Notes: a model not told the origin generated them from the sequence alone. Positions 8,860 to 17,267 are shown, counted from the first letter of the stretch. The stretch: 64,000 nt of DNA from JBLHKS01 sp047620505 (GCA_047620505.1 JBLHKS010000012.1:4087-68086); one strand, 5' to 3'. Translations and numbers: made by a program.

Positions 8860-10077
8860 ATGATTCGAATCGGTATTGTCGGCTGCGGCCGAATTCTGGC
8901 GGCGCACCTGCGCGGGTTTCGGTTGCTGCGTGAAGCGGGCGTCGATGATTTTCAGATCACCGCGCTCTGCGCTCGCAAAGAAATCGATGCTCTTGGCTAT
9001 GTCGATCGCAACGGCGGCGTCCCGCAACGGAGAGCGGTTTCAGACATCCCGGGCGACCCGCTGGCGATCAGCGAGGAGTACCTTTCCGATTTCCAGCCAG
9101 GCGTCGACGTCGCGGTCTACACCGACTACCAGAAAATGATCGAGGAAGGCCCGATCGACGCCGTTCACGACTACACCGTCCACAGCCTGCATCACAAAAT
9201 CGCCGAACTCGCCTTCAAACACGGCAAGCATCTCTGCTCGCAGAAGCCTCAGGCGATCACGATCAAAGCGGCGAAACGGATGTGCGACCAGGCAGCAGCT
9301 GCTGGCGTGACCTTCGGAGTTTTCGAGAATTTTCGCTACGCACCAGGCACTCGCCGGATCAAAGCCTGCTTCGAGCCAAACAGCGTGCTGGGCGACTTGC
9401 AGATGGTTCTGTTAGGGGCTGCCGGAAAGTGGTGGGCACCGAACAAAATCGTCGCCGAGACCCCGTGGCGGCACAAACTGATCGAAGCCGGCGGGATCGC
9501 GCTCGATCTCGGGCCGCACATGTTCGATCTCGTTCGCTACATCGCGGGCGAAATGAAAACCGTGATGGGCCGGACCGATGTTGTCGAAAAAACGCGTTTC
9601 ACCTGGGATGCGGACGGAACCGAGACTGACCGAATCGACTGCGACGCCGACGACACGTTCTACGCGAGTTTCGACACCGAATCCAGCGTGAGCGGCTCGG
9701 TCTACGGCAGTTGGGCGGGTCACGGCGAAGCCACGCTGCTGGCCGAAGGACCAGTCTTTTACGGAAGCAAGGGCCGGGTGACAGGCGATCGCCTGACGCT
9801 CGATGGCGAGGAGCCGAAATCGCTCGCTGAGTCCGTTGAGATCGACCTACCGTTCGGGCTGGACAACGACTTCGCGCTTTGCGCCCTGGATTGGCTCGAA
9901 GCGGTCAAGAACGGAACCCAGCCCGAGACGAACGGCGATGAAGGCCTGCGCGATCTCGCCGCAGCGTTCGCCGTCGTCGAATCTTCGTTAGCAGGTCGCC
10001 AGGTTTCGATGAACGAGATCCTATCGGGCGAAGTTTCGGCTTACCAGGATCCGATCAACGCGCATTACGGGATTTGA
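8860..10077 (+). CDS. Gfo/Idh/MocA family oxidoreductase
   Basis: A 405-aa NAD(P)-dependent sugar or cyclitol dehydrogenase-type protein. The N-terminal Rossmann motif is GIVGCGRILAAH and the family EKPxA motif appears as QKPQA with the catalytic Lys near residue 129. The C-terminal domain carries GGIALDLGPHMFDLVRY. No signal peptide, so cytoplasmic. It stands alone, divergent from the protease operon and convergent with trmJ, and a perfect 24-bp inverted repeat follows its stop. Substrate is unknown; many paralogues in this phylum act on sugars released from polysaccharides. Confidence 0.88.
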   Translation: MIRIGIVGCGRILAAHLRGFRLLREAGVDDFQITALCARKEIDALGYVDRNGGVPQRRAVSDIPGDPLAISEEYLSDFQPGVDVAVYTDYQKMIEEGPIDAVHDYTVHSLHHKIAELAFKHGKHLCSQKPQAITIKAAKRMCDQAAAAGVTFGVFENFRYAPGTRRIKACFEPNSVLGDLQMVLLGAAGKWWAPNKIVAETPWRHKLIEAGGIALDLGPHMFDLVRYIAGEMKTVMGRTDVVEKTRFTWDADGTETDRIDCDADDTFYASFDTESSVSGSVYGSWAGHGEATLLAEGPVFYGSKGRVTGDRLTLDGEEPKSLAESVEIDLPFGLDNDFALCALDWLEAVKNGTQPETNGDEGLRDLAAAFAVVESSLAGRQVSMNEILSGEVSAYQDPINAHYGI

Positions 10078-10095
10078 TCACCGGTTAGCAGGGCA

Positions 10096-10167
10096 AAGTA
10101 GTGGTGGCTTCCAGCCGCCAAGAGCCTTTGCCGAGCAGCCAACGGCGGCTGGAAGCCACCACTACTT
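10096..10167. repeat. Perfect 24-bp inverted repeat between convergent genes
   Basis: Arms 10096-10119 and 10144-10167 are perfect reverse complements around a 24-nt loop. The element fills the gap between the convergent oxidoreductase and trmJ stops, so it could end transcription from both sides. It contains GGCTGGAAGC, which recurs in the larger palindromic element at 36.2-36.4 kb, suggesting a REP-like family rather than a simple terminator. Confidence 0.85.
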
Positions 10168-10173
10168 GGCCGA

Positions 10174-10911
10174 TCACGCAGGAATTTCGCCGCGCTTCTT
10201 CAACGCCGTCAGCACGCCGTGGAGCATCCGGATTTCGTCGCTGCTGAGATTATTCCGAGTGAACAACGCCCGGAGATTTCGCATCGTGTCAGGGCGCAGT
10301 TCCGGAGTCAGGAAAAAGCCGCTCGCTTCGAGTTCGACCTCGAGACGACTGAGAAAAGCGTTCGTCTCGGACTTTTCCGCTGGAGCTTGATCACTTCCAA
10401 CGGAGACCGCGCTTTCGTTCGTCCTCCACCATTCCCAGGAAAAGAGAAGGACGGCCTGGGCGAGGTTGACCGAAGAAAATTCCGGGTTGGTCGGAATGTG
10501 AATCAGCCGATCGGCGCGAGCCAGACTTTCGTTGTCGAGCCCGGAAGCTTCTGGGCCGAAAAGAACGCCGATTCGCGCTGAATCATCGCCGCTGGCCGGT
10601 CGCCGAATCTCAGCAACGGCGTCAGCGAGATCGAGACCCGGAATGTTCAGCCGGCGATTCCGCGCAGTCGTCGCTAACACCCGATGGCAGTCGGAAACGG
10701 CCTCGTCGACGCTATCAAAACAGACAACGCCTTCGATCACAGAATCGGCGTCAGCCGCCGTGGCAATCGCCGCTGGATTCGGCCAGCCATCACGCGGGTT
10801 CACCAGCCGCAACTCGTCGAGTCCACAATTCAACATCGCCCGAGCGCACATCCCGATGTTTTCGCCAAGCTGCGTGTTGACGAGGATGATAACTGGCGGT
10901 GAATCGGGCAT
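10174..10911 (-). CDS. trmJ: tRNA (cytidine/uridine-2'-O-)-methyltransferase, TrmJ-like
   Basis: A 245-aa SpoU-family (trefoil-knot) 2'-O-ribose methyltransferase, probably modifying tRNA position 32. Motif 1 is ENIGMCARAMLNCGL, motif 2 is FGPEASGL, and motif 3 is IPTNPEFSSVNLAQAV, which form the SAM-binding knot. The C-terminal helical extension fits TrmJ rather than the shorter TrmL. The ATG at 10911 begins the conserved PVIILVNTQ strand; a longer in-frame reading to 11148 is Arg/Cys-rich and unlikely to be translated. It is convergent with the upstream-lying oxidoreductase across the inverted repeat. Confidence 0.85.
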   Translation of the reverse strand: MPDSPPVIILVNTQLGENIGMCARAMLNCGLDELRLVNPRDGWPNPAAIATAADADSVIEGVVCFDSVDEAVSDCHRVLATTARNRRLNIPGLDLADAVAEIRRPASGDDSARIGVLFGPEASGLDNESLARADRLIHIPTNPEFSSVNLAQAVLLFSWEWWRTNESAVSVGSDQAPAEKSETNAFLSRLEVELEASGFFLTPELRPDTMRNLRALFTRNNLSSDEIRMLHGVLTALKKRGEIPA

Positions 10912-11138
10912 TGTGGTTGGTAACTTTCGAAGGGGACTCCCGTCGACATTTTCGCAACGACGCATTGGACGATGGATCTTCACGCCGGTCGCGCAAACAC
11001 AGGATCGCTTCGATTCAAAATCGAATTGAAGATCGCAAAGCCGAACAAGGAACAGGCGCGGAGCAGTTGATTTTGGATTCACCGAGTGCTTCCGTGCCGC
11101 CGAGCGATCCCTGACGAACCCAAATTCCTTGCCCTGAC

Positions 11139-11534
11139 ATGAATCCAATCACATCCGCCTCTCCTCTCGACGACACGCCGGAAACGACTCCTCCGGAAGC
11201 CGGTTTCGCGGCGTCGAAATCCCAGGCGTTGCAAGCCGCCGAAGAACTCCGCGCAGCGGCTGGAACGAAAGCTCAACAACTGAAGCAGGCCGCTGAGCAT
11301 CGTGCTCGCCAACTTCGCGACGCAGCTGAGGATCGCGCCGGAAAACTCAAGGACGCCGCCGGTCGAGGAGCCGAGCAAATCAAAGACGCCGCCGGCCCAG
11401 CAATCGAGGACGCTTTCGAGCGCGCCAAAGAAGTTCGCGAAGAGGTCGAAGCCTACGTCCGCGCAAATCCGACCAAGTCCGTCCTGTCCGCTCTCGGCAT
11501 CGGATTCGTGCTCGGCCTGCTGCTTCGCCGCTAG
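11139..11534 (+). CDS. ElaB/YqjD/DUF883-like membrane-anchored protein
   Basis: 131 aa, strongly Ala/Lys/Glu-rich with repeated amphipathic segments (QLKQAAEHRARQLRDAAE-type) predicted to form a long helix. A C-terminal hydrophobic anchor with GIGFVLGLLLRR matches the YqjD/ElaB/DUF883 type, inner-membrane proteins that have been linked to ribosome binding in E. coli. It is the first of three consecutive genes resembling the E. coli yqjD-yqjE-yqjK order. Its TAG stop codon overlaps a near copy of the palindrome (11532-11543). Confidence 0.75.
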   Translation: MNPITSASPLDDTPETTPPEAGFAASKSQALQAAEELRAAAGTKAQQLKQAAEHRARQLRDAAEDRAGKLKDAAGRGAEQIKDAAGPAIEDAFERAKEVREEVEAYVRANPTKSVLSALGIGFVLGLLLRR

Positions 11535-11545
11535 CAGCTGCTGCG

Positions 11546-12007
11546 ATGATTACGCGAATGCCAGGCGACGAGGAAGATTCGGATTTCGACGACGAAGAGT
11601 CTGGCCCCGGCGGAAATCTGAAGGGCCAGATCATCGGCGCTTCTCGCACTTTTCTCGCCTATTTTCAGGCCCGAGCTCAGCTGTTTTCGCTCGAAGCTCG
11701 GGAAGCCTCCGATCAAATCGGCAAGCGCCTGACCTACATGGCGATCGGCGGTGCCCTGCTTTTTCTCGGCTACGTCCTGCTCGTCGCCGGCCTGATTCCG
11801 GTCATCGCCGACAGCCTCGAAGTTTCCTGGAAGCTCGTCAGCCTGATCGCGGCCGCCCTGCACGTATGCGGCGGCGCTGTTTTCATCGTGATCGGCCTGA
11901 AAGCGTTTTCGAATCCTACTTTTGAAGAAACCCAGAACGAACTGGAAAAAGACCGCGAATGGCTCGCCCGAAACCTACCGACCTCGAACGCGAAAAAACC
12001 GCGCTGA
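11546..12007 (+). CDS. YqjE/phage-holin-family membrane protein
   Basis: 153 aa with an acidic N-terminus, an amphipathic segment (LAYFQARAQLFSLEAREA) and two transmembrane helices, typical of the YqjE/Actino-phage-holin (DUF1469) group. It lies 11 bp after the YqjD-like gene and overlaps the next gene by 49 bp. A second ATG at 11558 is an equally possible start. Function is unknown; it is presumed to act with the neighbouring membrane proteins, perhaps in envelope or stationary-phase physiology. Confidence 0.75.
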   Translation: MITRMPGDEEDSDFDDEESGPGGNLKGQIIGASRTFLAYFQARAQLFSLEAREASDQIGKRLTYMAIGGALLFLGYVLLVAGLIPVIADSLEVSWKLVSLIAAALHVCGGAVFIVIGLKAFSNPTFEETQNELEKDREWLARNLPTSNAKKPR

Positions 12008-12333
12008 AGTCTCAGCTCGCTCGCTGCCGTCGCGATGGAGCCGAAGCCTTGAACGGGCTCGGTAACGCGCTGGATCTTCCGCGTCAGCTCCGCGATTCCT
12101 TCCGTACCAGCGGCTGGAAATGGATCGCAGGAGCCCTCGCCGCCGGAGCAGCGGTTAGCCTCCTCGTCTTTCGGCGTTCTCCAGTTAAAAACGGCGGCGG
12201 TTCCAGCAAACGCGCGTTGGCTCCATTTCTCATCGCGCCCGTTGCGAAGAGTCTTTTCTCGTTGCTCAAGCCGATGCTAAGCGGCTTCGCGCGCAAGCAG
12301 TTTAAGAGGTTCTTCAAGAAGGAACTGGATTGA
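11959..12333 (+). CDS. Small basic membrane protein, YqjK-like position
   Basis: 124 aa, basic, with an N-terminal charged helix and a hydrophobic segment (WIAGALAAGAAVSLLVF), then a Lys/Arg-rich C-terminus. It overlaps the YqjE-like gene by 49 bp in another frame, and the translation-coupled order mirrors E. coli yqjD-yqjE-yqjK. I cannot show homology to YqjK from sequence alone; the assignment rests on size, charge and position. Confidence 0.6.
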   Translation: MARPKPTDLEREKTALKSQLARCRRDGAEALNGLGNALDLPRQLRDSFRTSGWKWIAGALAAGAAVSLLVFRRSPVKNGGGSSKRALAPFLIAPVAKSLFSLLKPMLSGFARKQFKRFFKKELD

Positions 12334-12357
12334 CAAACGTCCGCGAAAGCGTACGCA
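12330..12357 (+). promoter_or_regulatory. Possible sigma-70-like promoter for the YefM/YoeB pair
   Basis: TTGACA at 12330-12335 and TACGCA at 12352-12357 are 16 bp apart. A start about 7 bp downstream would fall at or next to the GTG of the antitoxin at 12365, which would make the mRNA leaderless. It is seen by eye only, and the -10 match is weak. Confidence 0.3.
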
Positions 12358-12364
12358 ATCCGTC

Positions 12365-12607
12365 GTGAAAACCGTCACCGCAACGGAGGCTCGCTCCGAT
12401 CTCTACCGATTGATCGATTCGTCGCGCGAAGCTCACGAGCCGATTCAAATCACCGGCAAGCGCGGCGACGTCGTTCTCCTTTCGCTCGAAGATTTCTCAG
12501 CGATGGAAGAGACGATCTATTTGCTCAACATAAAGGGAATGCGCGAATCCATCATCGAAGGCATGGCCACTTCTGTGGAAAATTGTGCTGAGGAAATTGA
12601 GTTATGA
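12365..12607 (+). CDS. Phd/YefM-family antitoxin
   Basis: 80 aa. The MKTVTATEARSDLYRLIDSS opening and the central VVLLSLEDFSAMEETIYLL segment are characteristic of YefM-type DNA-binding antitoxins, which neutralise a RelE-fold toxin and repress their own operon. It starts with GTG. Its stop overlaps the toxin start by 4 bp, the usual arrangement for a type II pair. The C-terminal half would be the flexible toxin-wrapping tail. Confidence 0.87.
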   Translation: MKTVTATEARSDLYRLIDSSREAHEPIQITGKRGDVVLLSLEDFSAMEETIYLLNIKGMRESIIEGMATSVENCAEEIEL

Positions 12608-12867
12608 ATTTTCGGCTTGTTTTCACGAAGCAGGCTCAGAAAGACGCGAGAAAACTTCGGGGTTCCCACCTCTCGGAAAAAGCCCAGCAGCTGCTGGCGA
12701 TTTTGCGAGACGATCCGTTTAGAATTCCGCCGCCGTTTGAAGCTTTGGTCGGCGATCTATCGGGCGCGTTTTCTCGCCGGATCAACATCCAGCATCGGTT
12801 GGTTTATCAGGTTCTGGAGGAAGAAAAAATCGTCAAGATCTTGCGAATGTGGAGTCACTACGATTGA
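12604..12867 (+). CDS. yoeB: YoeB-family mRNA interferase toxin
   Basis: 87 aa, normal YoeB length, with the RRINIQHRLVYQV strand and C-terminal MWSHYD that carry the conserved Arg, His and Tyr of the RelE-fold ribosome-dependent RNase. It pairs with the overlapping YefM-like antitoxin. An exact CAGCAGCTGCTG (12685) encodes its AQQLLA helix. Catalytic residues look intact, so the toxin is probably active. Confidence 0.88.
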   Translation: MNFRLVFTKQAQKDARKLRGSHLSEKAQQLLAILRDDPFRIPPPFEALVGDLSGAFSRRINIQHRLVYQVLEEEKIVKILRMWSHYD

Positions 12868-12874
12868 CTCCCGC

Positions 12875-14395
12875 ATGCTTCGATTGCTCCTCGTTTCTCT
12901 ATTATTTGTCGGCTCGGCCTTCGCCGAAAAGCCTAACATCATCGTAATCATGGCTGATGACCTCGGCTATGGCGACCTCTCCTGCTACGGCGCGACTGCT
13001 TTTGAAACCCCGCATCTCGATCAGCTCGCCGCCGAAGGAATTCGCTTCACCAGCGGCTACTGCTCGGCTTCGACCTGCACGCCGACCCGCTATTCGCTGT
13101 TGACCGGGACCTACGCCTTTCGCGGCAAACGCACTGGAATCGCCCCACCGAGCTCGCCAGCGATCATCCAGCCGGAGACCCAAACCGTTGCAGACGTTCT
13201 GCACGGCGGCGGCTACAAAACGGCCGTGATCGGCAAGTGGCATCTCGGGCTTGGCGGTCCGGACGGCCCGGATTGGAACGGCGATCTCAAGCCAGGGCCG
13301 CTCGAAATCGGCTTCGACACCTGCTACCTGCTTCCGACTACGAACGACCGCGTGCCCCAGGTTTACGTTCAGGATCACCGCGTTTTGAATCTGGATCCCG
13401 ACGATCCGATCTGGCTCGGAAGCAAGAAGCCGAGCCCCGAGCACCCGACCGGAATCACTCATCGCGACTCGCTTAAAATGGACTGGTCGCATGGCCATAA
13501 TTCGACGATCCACAACGGAATCAGCCGAATTGGATTTTACACCGGTGGCCGCAAAGCGCGTTTCCGCGATGAAGACCTGACCGACAAATGGGTCGAGCAA
13601 TCGGTAAAATTCATCGAAGAAAACAAGGACGATCCCTTCTTCCTTTTCTACGCCTCGCACGCGATCCACGTCCCCCGGATGCCGCCGGAGCGATTCCAGG
13701 GCAAGACTGATCTTGGCTTCCGCGCAGACGCGATTCTGGAGCTCGATTGGTCGGTTGGCGAGATTATGAAAGCGCTCGACCGGCTCGAAATCGCGGAGAA
13801 CACGCTCGTCGTTTTCTGCTCGGACAACGGCCCCGTTCTCGATGACGGCTACGCCGATGGCGCGGTTGAAAAAATCGGCGATCACCGCGCGGGCGGCCCG
13901 TTCACCGGCGGAAAATACAGCGTCTACGAAGGTGGAACGCGGACGCCGTTTATCACGCGCTGGAAAGGCCGAATCAAGCCCGGCGTGAGCGACGAGGTCG
14001 TCTGCACGATCGATTTCGCAGCGAGTTTCGCGGCTCTGACCGGCCAGCAGCTGCCGGACGGTGAGTGCCTCGATAGTTTTGATGTTTCAGGCGCAATGTT
14101 AGGCGAAGACGGCGCGAAAGGCCGGGATCATCTCGTTCAGCAGAACAACGGCAACGGCGGTGTCTTCGGATTGCGCGTTGGCGATTGGAAGCTCCAGCGT
14201 CACGACTCGAAATTCGCTCGGAACGTGGTCGTCGAGGCGAAGCTCGCGAATACGAAAGTCCCGCAGTTTCAGCTCTTCAATCTGGCCGACGATCCGGCGG
14301 AAAAGAAGGATGTGCTCGAAGCGAATCCGGATGTTGCCGAGCGGCTCAAGGCTCAGTTGGCGAAGATTATCGCGGATGGGCAGAGCCGGAAGTGA
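12875..14395 (+). CDS. Secreted sulfatase (arylsulfatase family, S1)
   Basis: 506 aa with a signal peptide (to AFA, residue 17). The metal-binding NIIVIMADDLGYGD is followed by the formylglycine motif Cys68-TPTR, then SLLTG. Downstream IGKWHLG and FCSDNGP with GGKYSVYEGG complete the sulfatase fold. It probably removes sulfate esters from polysaccharides outside the cytoplasm. It begins 7 bp after the toxin gene; the ATG at 12875 was chosen because it opens the signal peptide. No dedicated activase gene is seen in the window. Confidence 0.88.
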   Translation: MLRLLLVSLLFVGSAFAEKPNIIVIMADDLGYGDLSCYGATAFETPHLDQLAAEGIRFTSGYCSASTCTPTRYSLLTGTYAFRGKRTGIAPPSSPAIIQPETQTVADVLHGGGYKTAVIGKWHLGLGGPDGPDWNGDLKPGPLEIGFDTCYLLPTTNDRVPQVYVQDHRVLNLDPDDPIWLGSKKPSPEHPTGITHRDSLKMDWSHGHNSTIHNGISRIGFYTGGRKARFRDEDLTDKWVEQSVKFIEENKDDPFFLFYASHAIHVPRMPPERFQGKTDLGFRADAILELDWSVGEIMKALDRLEIAENTLVVFCSDNGPVLDDGYADGAVEKIGDHRAGGPFTGGKYSVYEGGTRTPFITRWKGRIKPGVSDEVVCTIDFAASFAALTGQQLPDGECLDSFDVSGAMLGEDGAKGRDHLVQQNNGNGGVFGLRVGDWKLQRHDSKFARNVVVEAKLANTKVPQFQLFNLADDPAEKKDVLEANPDVAERLKAQLAKIIADGQSRK

Positions 14396-14412
14396 CCTGA
14401 CAAGAGCGAAGA

Positions 14413-14748
14413 ATGCTAAAACTGCCGAACGGCGAAATCGCTGAAATTCCAGATGAGAAGCTGACCAGCTACCTTCTCAACCGGGATCATGCCGATGGCG
14501 CTCCAAAGGCCAAATTCTTTGCCCAATTTGGGTTCACAATTGATCAACCTGGCGAACTCGCCGAATCGCTTCGAGATCACGCCGTTTCGGCTGAGGTCAC
14601 CAAGGAAATGGAGTTCGACTTTGGCGAGAAGTTCGTTCTAGAGGGTCCTTTGAAGACTCCCGATGGACGTTCGCCTATCCTGATCTCCGTCTGGGTTCGC
14701 GAAGGGGAGCAGCCAGAACCCAGACTTGTCACCGCGTATCCAGCGTGA
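14413..14748 (+). CDS. DUF6883-like protein
   Basis: 111 aa. The LPNGEIAEIPDEKLTSYLLN opening followed by DGAPKAKFFAQFGF matches the DUF6883 pattern, a small domain seen both alone and fused to polymorphic-toxin-type proteins. No signal peptide. Its TGA overlaps the GTG of the following DUF4926 gene by 4 bp, so the two are probably co-translated. Function is unknown; a toxin/antitoxin or nuclease-related role is only an inference from the domain's usual company. Confidence 0.6.
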   Translation: MLKLPNGEIAEIPDEKLTSYLLNRDHADGAPKAKFFAQFGFTIDQPGELAESLRDHAVSAEVTKEMEFDFGEKFVLEGPLKTPDGRSPILISVWVREGEQPEPRLVTAYPA

Positions 14749-14993
14749 TTCATTGCCTTATGATTTCCGAACACAGCCGAGTCGTTCTGACCAAAGACCT
14801 GCCCGAACGTGGGCTGGAGCAAGGAGACGTCGGAACCGCCGTTCATGTCTACTCCAACGCCGATGCATTTGAGATTGAGTTTGTATCTTTGAGTGGACGA
14901 ACATTGTGCGTCGAAACCGTTCCAGCGGACGCCGTTCGGGCCGTTCGTGAAACTGAGCTGTCGAAAGCACGGGAATTCGTAACAGCTGCCTGA
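14745..14993 (+). CDS. DUF4926 family protein
   Basis: 82 aa, or 77 aa if translation starts at the ATG at 14760. The SRVVLTKDLPERGLEQGDVGTAVHVY segment followed by FEIEFVSLSGRT is the DUF4926 signature, a small SH3-like fold. It is coupled by a 4-bp overlap to the DUF6883-like gene. DUF4926 proteins commonly sit next to small unknown partners; what they do is not established. Confidence 0.7.
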   Translation: MIHCLMISEHSRVVLTKDLPERGLEQGDVGTAVHVYSNADAFEIEFVSLSGRTLCVETVPADAVRAVRETELSKAREFVTAA

Positions 14994-15080
14994 ATCAGCT
15001 TTCAGCGTTGGACGAACCAGGCGGGCTGAAACCGTTGAGATTTTGGTTGGCGAAACAATCAGAGCCGACTTTGCTGAGGG

Positions 15081-16301
15081 ATGAATTCTCGATTGGTCTT
15101 AGTCTTTCTCCTCTCCGCGTTCGGCATTTCCAATCTCGCTGCCGAAGCCGTCTGGCCGCGGTGGCGCGGACCGTCTGACAGCGGAAGCACCCCCACAGAA
15201 GGTGATTTCCCTCAGCAGCTGCTGGGCGACAACATCGCCTGGAAAATCGAGCTTCCCGGCAAGGGCGCTTCGACGCCGATCATCTGGGGCGAGCACATTT
15301 TCGTAACCGGTCAGGATGAAGGTCAGGACGTCGCCATCGCGCTCGATCTCAAAGGGAAAGAACTCTGGCGGACGGAAGTCGGAGAAGCCCGTGATGGCAA
15401 GCATCGCAACGGTTCCAGCGCGAATCCTTCGATCGCGACCGATGGTGAGTTTCTCTTCGCCTATTTTAAGAGCGGAAATCTCGCCGCGATGAAAATGGAC
15501 GGCGCGGTCCTCTGGCAGACCAACATTCAGGAAACCTACGGCAAATTCAGCCTTTACTGGGATCTCGGCACGTCGCCGGTCGTGACCGAAAAGCACGTCG
15601 TGATCGCGGCGATGCACGGCGGTCCTTCTTACCTCGTCGCGTTCGACAAAGCCACAGGCGAGGAAGCCTGGAAAGTCGATCGAACCTACGAAGTGCCGGT
15701 CGAGAACGATCACAGCTACTCGACTCCGCTCCTCGTCGACAACACGATTTACGTCTGGGGATCCGAGCACTTCACGGCTCATTCGGCTCAGGATGGAAAG
15801 AAACTCTGGGATGTTGGTGAGTTCAATCCGGAAGGGAAGAAGAACTGGGTCGTCTGCGCGTCGTTTGTGATTTCGGACGGCATCGCGGTCACGCCTTACG
15901 GGCGCGGCGCTGTCCTTCACGGAGTCAGCCTCGAAGGCGAGCGTTTGTGGGTTCGTGAGGGCGTTGGCTCGTTCGTTCCGACGCCGGTTGTCTACAACGG
16001 AAATGTCTACGTGTTAGGCGATAGCGGCGAAGTCGAGTGTGTGAATCCGAAGAACGGCGAGTCCATCTGGAAAGACAAGCTCCCACGCTCCAACGCCAAA
16101 TTTTACTCATCGCCGACGATCGCCGGCGGCCTGCTCTATGCGGGTAACGAAAAAGGCGTGATGTACGTCGTGAACGTCGCGGACGGTTTCGAACTCGTGT
16201 CAGAGAACGATTTTGGCGAGCAGATCATCGCCTCGCCGGTTCCCGTCGGCCAGCAGCTGCTGGTTCGGACCGCTCTCCATCTTTATTGCATTGGGAAGTG
16301 A
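15081..16301 (+). CDS. Secreted PQQ-binding-like beta-propeller protein
   Basis: 406 aa with a signal peptide ending near AEA. The WPRWRGP opening and repeated blades of the form (A/V)xDxxxGKELWRTEVG are typical of PQQ-like/quinoprotein propellers abundant in planctomycetes and verrucomicrobia. No catalytic dehydrogenase residues can be assigned, so it may be a binding or scaffold protein. It is a paralogue of the protein at 17268-18539. Two exact CAGCAGCTGCTG copies (15213, 16251) encode QQLL at either end. A hairpin follows its stop. Confidence 0.83.
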   Translation: MNSRLVLVFLLSAFGISNLAAEAVWPRWRGPSDSGSTPTEGDFPQQLLGDNIAWKIELPGKGASTPIIWGEHIFVTGQDEGQDVAIALDLKGKELWRTEVGEARDGKHRNGSSANPSIATDGEFLFAYFKSGNLAAMKMDGAVLWQTNIQETYGKFSLYWDLGTSPVVTEKHVVIAAMHGGPSYLVAFDKATGEEAWKVDRTYEVPVENDHSYSTPLLVDNTIYVWGSEHFTAHSAQDGKKLWDVGEFNPEGKKNWVVCASFVISDGIAVTPYGRGAVLHGVSLEGERLWVREGVGSFVPTPVVYNGNVYVLGDSGEVECVNPKNGESIWKDKLPRSNAKFYSSPTIAGGLLYAGNEKGVMYVVNVADGFELVSENDFGEQIIASPVPVGQQLLVRTALHLYCIGK

Positions 16302-16317
16302 AACCGTAGTTCCCGCA

Positions 16318-16359
16318 TCTCCGCATGCGGGCCGGTCGACCAGCGGGTGCGGAGACCCT
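16318..16359 (+). terminator. Probable terminator hairpin after the quinoprotein-like gene
   Basis: TCTCCGCA (16318-16325) pairs with TGCGGAGA (16348-16355) and is followed by CCCTTTTC. It lies between the convergent propeller and methyltransferase genes. Confidence 0.55.
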
Positions 16360-16362
16360 TTT

Positions 16363-17181
16363 CTACAGCAGCGTCGTTAGTCGTTCCTTCGCCTCCTGAA
16401 AGTAGTCCTCATCGATCTCAAACCCGACGAATCGCTTCACGCCCTCGTCACGCGCCGCGAGTCCAGCGTGCCCGATTCCGAGGAACGGCTCGAGCATCGT
16501 GATCTGGGCAGGAGCAGGTGTGACGATTCGAATGCACATCGCCGCCAGCTCAGACGGGAACGTCGCCGGATGCGGACGATCCGCAGAGCGCCGGTTGATG
16601 GTTTGGTAGGGCACGAACCAGGTGTTCCCGCGGCAACGCCGGTCCTTGCCATCGGTGTGGCCCCAGCGCGCGATGTTCGATTTGTCAGCGTAAGGAACTC
16701 CGGCACCGCGGCGATCGAGCGGGACGTCGCCGGTTTTGGTAAAATGATAGAGGAACTCGTGGCAGTCGTTGACGAAACGTTTGGAGTTGATCGGCTTGAA
16801 GTGCCCTACCGAAACAGGCTCGCCTTTGCGTGGCTGGACGGTGATCGATTTGACCCAGTGAAACGTGTTCTGAAGCACGAACAGCTCTGGCGTTAACGCA
16901 AGAAGTAGCTGATGCGGCAAAAGCGGATTCGACGGCGCGGCACCGATATTGAGAAAGAACGAGCCGTCCGGTTTGAGCACGCGCTTGATTTCTCCCGCCC
17001 AGGTCAGGCACCATTCCAGAAACTCATCGACCGGTCGCGAATCCTTGTATTTTCCGTAGTCGATTCCCAAATTATAGGGTGGCGACGTCACGACGAGATC
17101 GACCGACTCGTCCGGCAGCTGCTGGCGCATGCCTTCGACGCAATCGCCAAGGTGTAGCTCGATTTTGGTGCGTTCTCCCAT
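16363..17181 (-). CDS. Orphan site-specific DNA methyltransferase (N4-cytosine/N6-adenine, SPPY type)
   Basis: 272 aa. The catalytic motif IV is TSPPYN (residues 32-37), and the SAM-binding motif I (EPFLGIGHAG) lies near residue 229, after motif IV. This is the beta-class order. A target-recognition region lies between (RRCRGNTWFVPYQTINRR). SPPY is most often associated with N4-methylcytosine enzymes. No restriction endonuclease gene is adjacent; both flanking genes are propellers, so it looks like an orphan. The recognition sequence cannot be read from the protein. A palindrome variant at 17113 encodes RQQLPD. Confidence 0.87.
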   Translation of the reverse strand: MGERTKIELHLGDCVEGMRQQLPDESVDLVVTSPPYNLGIDYGKYKDSRPVDEFLEWCLTWAGEIKRVLKPDGSFFLNIGAAPSNPLLPHQLLLALTPELFVLQNTFHWVKSITVQPRKGEPVSVGHFKPINSKRFVNDCHEFLYHFTKTGDVPLDRRGAGVPYADKSNIARWGHTDGKDRRCRGNTWFVPYQTINRRSADRPHPATFPSELAAMCIRIVTPAPAQITMLEPFLGIGHAGLAARDEGVKRFVGFEIDEDYFQEAKERLTTLL

Positions 17182-17267
17182 TTGCCGCCGAGGATAGCGC
17201 CCTTCAGAAGAAACGCGCGACGGATTTTTTTCCGCGACCTTCGCTCAAGTTTGTGGTTCGATGCGTG

